Of a stretch of DNA of 5,257 nucleotides, positions 1 through 5,257 are shown piece by piece. The first letter of the stretch is position 1. Every line of letters starts with the position of its first letter. The DNA is from Synechococcus sp. CO36386bin_37 (GTDB lineage Bacteria > Cyanobacteriota > Cyanobacteriia > PCC-6307 > Cyanobiaceae). A program made the position numbers and the translations under genes. The notes beneath the pieces are model-generated. The model was not told the DNA's origin. It worked only from the letters and a program-made list of their open reading frames with translations, and did not search any database. The stretch lies in NCBI GenBank assembly GCA_011525445.1, contig WTGE01000167.1:1-5257 (forward strand), in the 5' to 3' direction.

Positions 1-193
1 ACGGCGCAAGCTGCCTGGGCATGGCAACGCGATCACACTGCGTGATAACGGAGGCTTGGCCGATATAGCACCAACATTGCTGCAGATTCTCGACCTGCCG
101 CAACCGGCGGCCATGACCGGTCACAGCCTGATCGCACCCATGTCCAACATGGACCCAACCCCCAAGACCGCTCGCCTCCCTCTTTCCGTCTGA
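1..193 (+). CDS. gpmI: 2,3-bisphosphoglycerate-independent phosphoglycerate mutase, C-terminal end (5' truncated by window)
   Basis: This is the last 63 codons of a cytoplasmic glycolytic enzyme that interconverts 3-phosphoglycerate and 2-phosphoglycerate with two Mn ions and no bisphosphoglycerate cofactor. The first complete codon is at base 2 and the stop TGA is at 191-193. The visible protein carries the family's C-terminal signature [18 protein letters not shown] followed by [14 protein letters not shown], which closely matches the usual GpmI ending. The metal-binding and catalytic serine motifs lie upstream, outside the window. The tail after the signature ([16 protein letters not shown]) is the variable end. 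The stop shares one base with the secG start (TGATG), so the two genes are probably cotranscribed and translationally coupled. GC content is high, as expected for core genes of this host and unlike the genes downstream. The identification is firm. Confidence 0.93.
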   Translation, partial: RRKLPGHGNAITLRDNGGLADIAPTLLQILDLPQPAAMTGHSLIAPMSNMDPTPKTARLPLSV

Positions 194-423
194 TGCTCAC
201 CTCAATTCTGTCCTGGAGCTGGATCGGCACCGGCGTCCTGCTGATCGTCCTGGTGCTGCTGCACAGCCCCAAGGGTGACGGCATGGGAGGCTTAGCGGCT
301 AGCGGCAGCTCGATGTTCAGCAGCGCCAGCAGCGCCGAAGCAACATTGAACCGACTCACCTGGATCTGCCTTGCCTTGTTCCTGTCCTTGGCCGTCATCC
401 TCAGTGCCGGCTGGCTGAATTAA
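193..423 (+). CDS. secG: SecG, small subunit of the SecYEG preprotein translocase
   Basis: This 76-residue inner-membrane protein assists SecY/SecE and the SecA motor in protein export. The sequence shows the standard SecG plan. A first hydrophobic segment lies at about residues 10-24 (WIGTGVLLIVLVLLHSPK). It is followed by the polar Gly/Ser-rich cytoplasmic loop with SPKGDGMGGLAASGSS, and a second hydrophobic segment spans about residues 56-74. The length is normal for cyanobacteria. The ATG at 193 overlaps the gpmI stop by one base and has no clear Shine-Dalgarno sequence, which fits translational coupling to gpmI. From memory, gpmI-secG is a conserved pair in marine picocyanobacteria, usually followed by groEL. 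Here it is followed by a convergent sulfotransferase gene whose stop overlaps the secG stop by 4 bp (TTAA), so no room is left for a separate intergenic terminator. Confidence 0.93.
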   Translation: MLTSILSWSWIGTGVLLIVLVLLHSPKGDGMGGLAASGSSMFSSASSAEATLNRLTWICLALFLSLAVILSAGWLN

Positions 424-1532
424 GTACTGATAATTTCTTTTCGTGCCGCATGGAAGCAGGCATCTTCGACAGATCGATTGAAACCCTCAATCATTTTCAA
501 TTGACGCTTTTGCGCGACTTGAGCAGCCAGATCTTTTAACTCGTCTTCCGTCAACGTCGCAGCTCCAGGCCGAGGCTGAAAATAACGCTGATCAACAGAC
601 ATCAGACTGCAATAGTCCTGATTATCCGATGCCGTCCTGAGATCAAGATGATCAAGCAAGCAGCGCTCAAAAGTGGGCGGGAACAAAGCTTCGAAGCCAT
701 GCATCACGTCGGTTTGCTCAATGAGACGATCACAAACTCGAAACAACCAACGGTTCCCTTCATGCGGACCAGGGAAAAACGATTGACGGTTGGCGGGGAG
801 TTCACTCGAAAAACTCGAAACACCATGAATTACAACGGGGTGGAACGATTGATTCTTGCGAACATCCATCGACGCGAGATCATCCAACCCAAGATCCAGA
901 CCTGTCGAATCGACAAAATGCTGCAAAAGCGAATAAGACAATTGCCGCGTTGGTATATGACAGCTGACGACATGAACACGGTCAGACAGATGCTTAACCC
1001 CAGCCAAGAAGCGCTTGTAGTTGGAACACCAATTTCGATCTTTACCAGACAAAGCCAGAGCGAACAGACTGCGCTCCTGAGCAGTAAACTTTCGCCACTG
1101 CAATCCTAAATTTCGAAAAATCTTAACATCAGAAAGAAGCCTCTTTCGATCTCTAAAATACCACTGAGCAAATGCTGAAACATGATAACTGGACTGCAAC
1201 CTTGTATACCCACTAATAACAATACGGTCAAAAGAAAACAAACCTAACGCTCTCTCAGCAATCGCACTCACAAGGCCAGGACGATTACCTAGCATTTCAT
1301 GACTGATCACAACCTGATCGGCCATTTGAGCTGAAAGCACCTGATCGATGTAATCAAATCGACCATCCTTCTGATTGGAAATAGCGGCGTCAGCCGAGCG
1401 AAGTTGCGCTGGATTCAGAAAACAAAAGCCCAAACGCCCCTTCAGCTCTTGATGAACAAGCCTCAGGGATGCCTGCAATGAAGAGGAAGCGCATTTCTGC
1501 GCACCCACATGGATGACCAGGCTCCGCGACAT
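420..1532 (-). CDS. Sulfotransferase-family protein A (variant P-loop)
   Basis: This 370-residue protein is predicted to be soluble and to transfer sulfate from PAPS to an unidentified acceptor. The N-terminus IHVGAQKCASSSLQ (residues 7-20) aligns with the 5'-phosphosulfate loop HxGxxKTGTTxLQ. The lysine (K13) is kept, but the usual T-G-T-T is replaced by C-A-S-S. A strand-turn VVISHEML (74-81) matches the family's 'SSE' element. IVISGYTRLQSSYHVS (104-119) matches the 3'-phosphate site, with R111 and S119 eight residues apart. The remaining roughly 200 residues are not recognisable to me. The ATG at 1532 is preceded 7 bases upstream by GAGG and, further up, by a sigma70-like promoter, so this start is well supported. 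The gene is convergent with secG and divergent from gene B. Fold-level assignment is fairly secure; the substrate is unknown and activity is less certain because of the altered loop. Confidence 0.8.
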   Translation of the reverse strand: MSRSLVIHVGAQKCASSSLQASLRLVHQELKGRLGFCFLNPAQLRSADAAISNQKDGRFDYIDQVLSAQMADQVVISHEMLGNRPGLVSAIAERALGLFSFDRIVISGYTRLQSSYHVSAFAQWYFRDRKRLLSDVKIFRNLGLQWRKFTAQERSLFALALSGKDRNWCSNYKRFLAGVKHLSDRVHVVSCHIPTRQLSYSLLQHFVDSTGLDLGLDDLASMDVRKNQSFHPVVIHGVSSFSSELPANRQSFFPGPHEGNRWLFRVCDRLIEQTDVMHGFEALFPPTFERCLLDHLDLRTASDNQDYCSLMSVDQRYFQPRPGAATLTEDELKDLAAQVAQKRQLKMIEGFNRSVEDACFHAARKEIIST

Positions 1533-1539
1533 CCAGCAA

Positions 1540-1543
1540 CCTC
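1540..1543 (-). promoter_or_regulatory. Ribosome binding site of sulfotransferase A
   Basis: GAGG on the minus strand lies 7 bases before the ATG at 1532, which is good Shine-Dalgarno spacing. It fixes this start and is the only clear ribosome binding site among the five sulfotransferase genes here. Confidence 0.55.
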
Positions 1544-1555
1544 AATGCATCAGAG

Positions 1556-1584
1556 ATTAAACAAGACTATGACGAAAGGGGCAA
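1556..1584 (-). promoter_or_regulatory. Candidate sigma70-type promoter for sulfotransferase A
   Basis: Read on the minus strand, TTGCCC (1584-1579, 4 of 6 to TTGACA) is followed after exactly 17 bases by TTTAAT (1561-1556, 5 of 6 to TATAAT). Transcription would start near 1549 and give a short leader of about 17 bases containing the GAGG ribosome site. This is the best promoter match in the 151-bp divergent gap 1533-1683. For the opposite gene B I see only a weak extended -10 (TGCTAAAGT, 1654-1662) with no matching -35. This is a pattern match only. Confidence 0.4.
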
Positions 1585-1683
1585 CCAGGCAATTGGGAAG
1601 AGCCATAGGCTTCCGCAGAAACATCGATCAGCCGAGAAGCACAGAAACGGGAATGCTAAAGTCGAAATAATGCAGCAGCGAAA

Positions 1684-2844
1684 GTGGCAAAGCAAAAATT
1701 TTTCCTACATGTTGGCCATGGCAAAACAGGAACATCAGCAATTCAATCAGCACTCGCAATCTCTGCAGGACCTCTACTTAAAAAAGGCATCCATTATCCA
1801 ATCGATCCCAATGAGAAACGTAAAGCAGCGCGCTTTGAAATCACCTCAGGAAACTGGAAGCATGATCCAAACACCAGCCTGAGCAAACAATGCCTCGATT
1901 TTGCGGCATCGAACAAAGCTGGCCACACCATGATGCTGAGCTCGGAATCACTGTTCTGGCATTTATCTGACTTCATTGACCAACAGAATCAATGGAAAGA
2001 ATCAATCGAGATTCACGTCATTCTTGCCGTTCGTGAACTGGAAGAAATGCTCTCCTCCGAATACCAGCAGCGCGTCAAACGCCATGGCGAAAGCAAGCCA
2101 TTCGAACAATTCCTCAGACGCAGACATTTCATTTCCTCTCATCACAAGAAGGCAGCAGAAGTCCTCGAACAACTCTCCAGGAATAATATTTCGACCACAC
2201 TCATCAATTACTCCAAGCACAAGAGCAACATATCGGAGAAAGTCTTTGAGATTATTGGGGCCTTAGATTCATTCCCAAGCAAACAAATGAGTGGCTTAGT
2301 GATCAACCGCAGCCTGAGCCAAAAAGAGCTTCAAATGCTGACGATGATCAACGCTCTATATTACGAACAGTTTCCATGGATCAGCGCAAGACTGTCTGAC
2401 GCACTGGCAAAAAATTTACCCAATACAGAAACTCAGAGAAGCAGAATATCGCAAAAAAGCCTCAACAAACTATATGAAACCAATGAAAACTACATTCAGA
2501 TCATCAACAGTTATTTGAGCTCATCTGAAGCCCTGACATGTCTACAAACCTTGGATCACGACCGCAATTTGAGTCTAGACCAAAAAACAATTCAAAAAAT
2601 CAGACAGGAAGAAGATCTTTCGATCGATCTGATCAGCCAAACTCTCCTCGAAGCACTCCGCAACGACCCCACCAAACGCCTCAGCAATGAGACCGTTGAT
2701 ACACTGATTAAAACAAGCCAATCCAGCGAGACGCCACCAAATGTCGAAGTAGAACTATTGGAAATCGCAAAAATCAATCGACCACAAGGCCAGCGGCTCA
2801 GTCAGCTGCTGGAACGGGCTCAGATCAAGAAGCAGCAGAGCTAG
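1684..2844 (+). CDS. Sulfotransferase-family protein B (canonical P-loop)
   Basis: This 386-residue, predicted cytoplasmic PAPS-dependent sulfotransferase homologue has an unknown acceptor. The N-terminus FLHVGHGKTGTSAIQ (7-21) is an almost canonical 5'-phosphosulfate loop with K14. LSSESL (85-90) is the following family element. ILAVRELEEMLSSEYQQ (113-129) is the 3'-phosphate site with R117 and S125. A conserved-looking VINRSLSQKEL (206-215) follows. The last roughly 130 residues are rich in Lys, Gln, Glu and Leu and probably helical, and I cannot assign them. The start is GTG at 1684: an in-frame stop lies at 1657-1659 and no ATG falls between, and GTG places the P-loop at the usual distance from the N-terminus. 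No Shine-Dalgarno sequence is visible, so translation may be weak. GC is low (19/60 at 2461-2520). Its last 20 bases overlap convergent gene C. Confidence 0.85.
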   Translation: MAKQKFFLHVGHGKTGTSAIQSALAISAGPLLKKGIHYPIDPNEKRKAARFEITSGNWKHDPNTSLSKQCLDFAASNKAGHTMMLSSESLFWHLSDFIDQQNQWKESIEIHVILAVRELEEMLSSEYQQRVKRHGESKPFEQFLRRRHFISSHHKKAAEVLEQLSRNNISTTLINYSKHKSNISEKVFEIIGALDSFPSKQMSGLVINRSLSQKELQMLTMINALYYEQFPWISARLSDALAKNLPNTETQRSRISQKSLNKLYETNENYIQIINSYLSSSEALTCLQTLDHDRNLSLDQKTIQKIRQEEDLSIDLISQTLLEALRNDPTKRLSNETVDTLIKTSQSSETPPNVEVELLEIAKINRPQGQRLSQLLERAQIKKQQS

Positions 2845-3844
2845 ACAACGTCAACCGGCACAGATCAGTGATGATTTGAGAAACATCATCAACTGCAAGT
2901 TCTTCCGATACTGAGTCGTCGGCCAATACAAACTCCTCCGAAAGCAAAGCAACCATGGCCTCATTGGAACGATCCAATTGTTCCTTTAGCAGATCAACTT
3001 CGTTCCTCGTCAGTCTGAATTTACCGGTAGCCTCCAAGCCATCTTGAAGACGAAAGTGATCGGGATTGAGCTTTTTGCGTTGATCAAAGATAGGCCAGCG
3101 CCTGTTGACCAGATTCTGAATGCGAACCCATCCATTGCTCTTGGACTCCTGACTGCTTTGAAACTTGATCATCTCCAAGTTCGAAACACCACAGAACTCC
3201 TCAAGCAGGAATCCGACAGGCCCATGGGGATGAGCACAAGCACGTCGAAACGGGACCAGCTCCAGTTGCTGACCAAACACAGCAAGCAAGGTCGACAATT
3301 CACGTTGACCATCAGGGATGGTCAAACGTTTCATCGGCTGTGGTAACAGCAACGGACCACAGCCAACAAGCTCCAGATGCTGACCGCCGCGGATCAGTTG
3401 CTGGGCAATGGAGTGGGCATAATCCACTGGAGACCGAACCAGAGCCAGGGGACGAATCACAAAGCCCATGGCCAGAATCCGTTCCGCGAGTTGCGACAGT
3501 GCATTCGCATTCAGCAAAGACAAACCCTCACCACTGAGAATGATGGATGAAGTGCTCGCCAGTGCTGACCTGAGCTGTTCTTCATAATCACGAATGGACT
3601 CATCCAGATGGCTGATCTTCCAGCGCTTGTTGATATGGTAATTCCTAGGATTTTGATCAAAAAGATTCCGCAGAGGAACCGAATGGTTGTTAATCTTCAA
3701 GCGCTTTGGCTGAGAGTATACACATTCAAATAATGGATAATGAAGACCTTGTTTACTCAGCAATTTACGATTCGAAGCGCACGTCTGCTGGAAGGAAGAG
3801 GATGCAGTTTTGTGCAGGCCCAAATGAAGAAAGCACGTTTTCAT
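2825..3844 (-). CDS. Sulfotransferase-family protein C
   Basis: This 339-residue, predicted cytoplasmic PAPS-dependent sulfotransferase homologue has no signal peptide or membrane helix. CFLHLGLHKTASSSFQQ (4-20) is the 5'-phosphosulfate loop with K12. LHYPLF follows at 34-39, as in gene B (IHYPID, 36-41). ILSGEGLSLL (102-111) matches the SSE element. LALVRSPVDYAHSIAQQ (133-149) is the 3'-phosphate site with R137 and S145. The acidic, Ser-rich C-terminal end (about 300-339) is variable. The ATG at 3844 has only a poorly spaced AGG just upstream, but no better start exists in frame and the P-loop position supports it. The first 21 residues match those of gene E at 15 positions, so C and E are close relatives within this locus. 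The gene is divergent from D and overlaps the end of B tail to tail by 20 bp. The acceptor is unknown. Confidence 0.85.
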   Translation of the reverse strand: MKTCFLHLGLHKTASSSFQQTCASNRKLLSKQGLHYPLFECVYSQPKRLKINNHSVPLRNLFDQNPRNYHINKRWKISHLDESIRDYEEQLRSALASTSSIILSGEGLSLLNANALSQLAERILAMGFVIRPLALVRSPVDYAHSIAQQLIRGGQHLELVGCGPLLLPQPMKRLTIPDGQRELSTLLAVFGQQLELVPFRRACAHPHGPVGFLLEEFCGVSNLEMIKFQSSQESKSNGWVRIQNLVNRRWPIFDQRKKLNPDHFRLQDGLEATGKFRLTRNEVDLLKEQLDRSNEAMVALLSEEFVLADDSVSEELAVDDVSQIITDLCRLTLSSSAAS

Positions 3845-3978
3845 GCCTGCAGAAGCATCACAGGGTCACTGTAAACGATCAAGTCAATCTTAGTTGAACT
3901 GCAAGATCAACCGAATCAAGGCAACAGCAGGGGGAGACACCACCAAGCCCATCAGAGACAACAAAGAGCGAAAATAAA

Positions 3979-4031
3979 AACTTTAACTGCAAATTAACCA
4001 GCCGATAAAGCAATATTTTCCCAACTTTAAC
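3979..4031 (+). repeat. Pair of 9-bp direct repeats in the AT-rich C/D intergenic gap
   Basis: AACTTTAAC occurs at 3979-3987 and again at 4023-4031, 44 bases apart start to start, with a further TTAAC at 3994-3998 between them. They sit in the 221-bp gap 3845-4065 between divergent genes C and D, in a stretch with only 18 G/C in 60 bases (3961-4020). The spacing is close to four helical turns, so a regulator site is conceivable, but short A/T-rich words repeat by chance. No convincing -35/-10 pair was found in this gap for either gene. Confidence 0.3.
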
Positions 4032-4065
4032 CGCATCAACAAGAAATCAAGCAAAAATATCAGTC

Positions 4066-4977
4066 ATGAACTTCTACCACTTACCGTCAAAACAGTGCGT
4101 CGTCACTTGGTCTCAAAAATGTGCTTGCACAGCCTTATCACGCTGGATCAAGCATTCATTTCATGAAGGCGCATACTGTCCCAAGGAAACATCGATGCGA
4201 ACTTATCTCGCAAAAACAGGACACAACTTCAAAGATATCAACAAATTAAAATCATTAACAGGCAATCAACAACCTGAAGCCGATAAACTCATCATTTCCT
4301 ACCGTAATCCGGCCAGTCGGATCACAAGCAGCTTCATTAACAAATTTCATGTTTACGAAAACAGAGCAATCTTTGACGGGAATAAAAAAGTTCAGGGGTT
4401 CGCAAAATAATTCGCAATTAAAATCACACAAAACCTTAACCGAAACCATGAAATCATCCGACAAGACGGTGATTTCTCGCTGAGAGAAATGATTCTTTTT
4501 CTATGGGAGTGCAAACGCAATGGGAATCTAAGCGAGATCAATCCTCACTTCACACCTCAACTCCTCAGCAAAAAAGAATTGGATGTCATAACTTCATGCA
4601 GCAACAGAACAATCCACCTCTTTCCTCTCAAGGTTGAATTACTCCGGGATGACTTGCGAGTCATCAACAATGCATTGGATATTCATTACATCCCTCCTCG
4701 CATGAATTCAACATCCACACCTGATCAGGATTGGAGCTTTAGCGATTCAGCAGAGCTCATTGACTTCCCTTTATCTAAACTCTACCAACTTAAGATCATA
4801 CCGAAGTCCGGCAGCCTACACAAAGCCCTTACACAAGACCAAGATTTTAAAACAAAATACATGGAAGTTTTTGAGCACGATTATCAACTTGTCAGTTGGA
4901 TGGATGGATATCGTCAAACGGCAAAAAACCAAAATAGGTGTTTCAACCGTCCCTCAAAGCAGGACGTTGAAGCGTGA
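4066..4977 (+). pseudogene. Sulfotransferase-family protein D (family-2-like), interrupted by in-frame TAA
   Basis: This is a 303-codon reading frame with one nonsense codon, TAA at 4408-4410 (codon 115). Before it, VVTWSQKCACTALSRW (12-27) is a 5'-phosphosulfate loop of the K-x-x-C-T type (K18), and ISYRNPASRITSSFINKF (77-94) is a textbook 3'-phosphate site with R80 and S88. After it the same frame continues without any shift: DFSLREMILFLW, then INPHFTPQ, then LKVELLRDDLRVINNALDI and a PPRMNST segment. These match in order the C-terminal half of bacterial sulfotransferase family 2 proteins. It is therefore one gene rather than two. A single base change (TAA from TAT, TAC or CAA) would explain it; sequencing error or readthrough are alternatives. 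The ATG at 4066 lacks a Shine-Dalgarno sequence. A restart at 4489 would lack both cofactor sites. It is a different subfamily from A, B, C and E. Confidence 0.8.
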
Positions 4978-5008
4978 AACTGGCTCCACAGGATTCTGGC
5001 CTAGTGAA

Positions 5009-5038
5009 CAGCCTGCACTCATCGCCAGCTGCAGGCTG
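5009..5038. repeat. Perfect 9-bp inverted repeat (possible hairpin) after gene D
   Basis: CAGCCTGCA (5009-5017) and TGCAGGCTG (5030-5038) are exact reverse complements around a 12-base loop, 31 bases after the stop of gene D. The hairpin would be stable, but neither side has a T-run, so it is not a classical intrinsic terminator. It lies in the 217-bp gap 4978-5194, where 35 of 60 bases (4981-5040) are G/C, more than in the flanking genes. I recognise no gene in this gap. Confidence 0.4.
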
Positions 5039-5194
5039 AAGAATCAGGTCGTTCGATTATTGGATCCACTGATGCTGCCCAGGCTTTGTCATCGAGCCGC
5101 AATCGCTAAGAACAGAAGCTTGGAATCCTCCTAGTATGATCATTGTCTGATAGATTCGCCATAACAAGTACGCGACTCCAATAAATCATTAATT

Positions 5195-5257
5195 ATGAAA
5201 CGCTGCTTCCTGCATGTTGGCTTTCACAAGACAGCCACAACATCATTCCAACTCACC
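5195..5257 (+). CDS. Sulfotransferase-family protein E, N-terminal start (cut by window end)
   Basis: The window ends 21 codons into an open frame starting with ATG at 5195. The peptide begins MKRCFLHVGFHKTATTSFQ, an excellent 5'-phosphosulfate loop (HVGFHKTATTSFQ, lysine at residue 12) at the position expected for the N-terminus of this family. It matches the start of gene C at 15 of 21 residues, including MK-CFLH-G-HKTA. Many codons differ at synonymous positions, so it is an older paralogue rather than a recent copy. No Shine-Dalgarno sequence is evident in the AT-rich bases before the ATG. The 3'-phosphate site and everything downstream lie outside the window, so integrity cannot be judged. 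Confidence 0.75.
   Translation, partial: MKRCFLHVGFHKTATTSFQLT

Noticed and set aside
33..398. A 121-codon open frame on the minus strand across gpmI and secG
   Set aside because: It is antisense to two firmly identified core genes and is expected by chance in GC-rich DNA.
648..1109. A 153-codon open frame on the plus strand inside gene A
   Set aside because: It lies wholly antisense to gene A, whose sulfotransferase motifs, promoter and ribosome site are clear; the translated product has no recognisable features.
2790..2812. Hairpin CCAGCGGC / GCTGCTGG with a 7-base loop, just past the stop of gene C on the minus strand
   Set aside because: It lies inside the coding end of gene B, has one G-T wobble on the plus strand (a mismatch on the minus strand), and no adjacent T-run, so calling it a terminator is not supported.
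3845..3930. TTGACT on the minus strand upstream of gene C as a -35 element
   Set aside because: No acceptable -10 hexamer lies 16-19 bases downstream.
4489..4977. Treating the part of gene D after the stop as an independent gene
   Set aside because: It is in the same frame as the first part, the frame stays open between 4411 and 4489, and the motifs on both sides together make one family-2 sulfotransferase. Alone it lacks both cofactor sites.
4990..5129. AGGATTC (4990-4996) and GAATCCT (5123-5129) as possible mobile-element inverted ends
   Set aside because: Only 7 bp long, with no transposase-like frame between them and no target duplication seen.
4760..5134. A 124-codon open frame overlapping the end of gene D and the following gap
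   Set aside because: Its first half is out of frame with the motif-bearing gene D frame, and its second half, though in otherwise gene-free DNA, shows no recognisable protein.

Overview
The window looks like a chromosomal stretch of a unicellular picocyanobacterium of the marine Synechococcus/Prochlorococcus lineage. The evidence is the left edge: the 3' end of gpmI followed by secG with a one-base stop/start overlap. From memory this is a conserved neighbour pair in those genomes, normally followed by groEL/groES. Genus-level placement is an inference; no rRNA or other marker is present.

Layout. Positions 1-423 hold housekeeping DNA (gpmI tail and secG) and are GC-rich (38 of the first 60 bases are G/C). 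Immediately after the secG stop the content changes completely. Positions 420-5257 hold five consecutive genes that all look like PAPS-dependent sulfotransferases: A (420-1532, minus), B (1684-2844, plus), C (2825-3844, minus), D (4066-4977, plus, interrupted by an in-frame TAA) and E (5195 to beyond the right edge, plus). This block is lower in GC (for example 19/60 at 2461-2520 and 18/60 at 4381-4440). The genes alternate in orientation, with divergent starts in the A/B and C/D gaps and overlapping tails at secG/A (4 bp) and B/C (20 bp). They are therefore not one operon.

Family evidence. Every full-length copy has a 5'-phosphosulfate-binding loop near the N-terminus with a lysine (A K13, B K14, C K12, D K18). 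Each also has a 3'-phosphate-binding motif with an arginine and a serine exactly eight residues apart (A R111/S119, B R117/S125, C R137/S145, D R80/S88). A, B, C and E share the HxGxxK-type N-terminus. D is of the other bacterial type, resembling the 'sulfotransferase family 2' group (K-x-x-C-T loop, RNPxSR motif, NPHFxPQ motif). None shows a signal peptide or membrane segment, so all would act in the cytoplasm on an unknown acceptor. Surface polysaccharide or lipopolysaccharide sugars are the natural guess, but nothing in this window names the substrate.

The block reads as an accessory island of sulfotransferase genes placed next to secG, with one member apparently decayed. I found no tRNA, rRNA, CRISPR array, transposase or integrase in the window.
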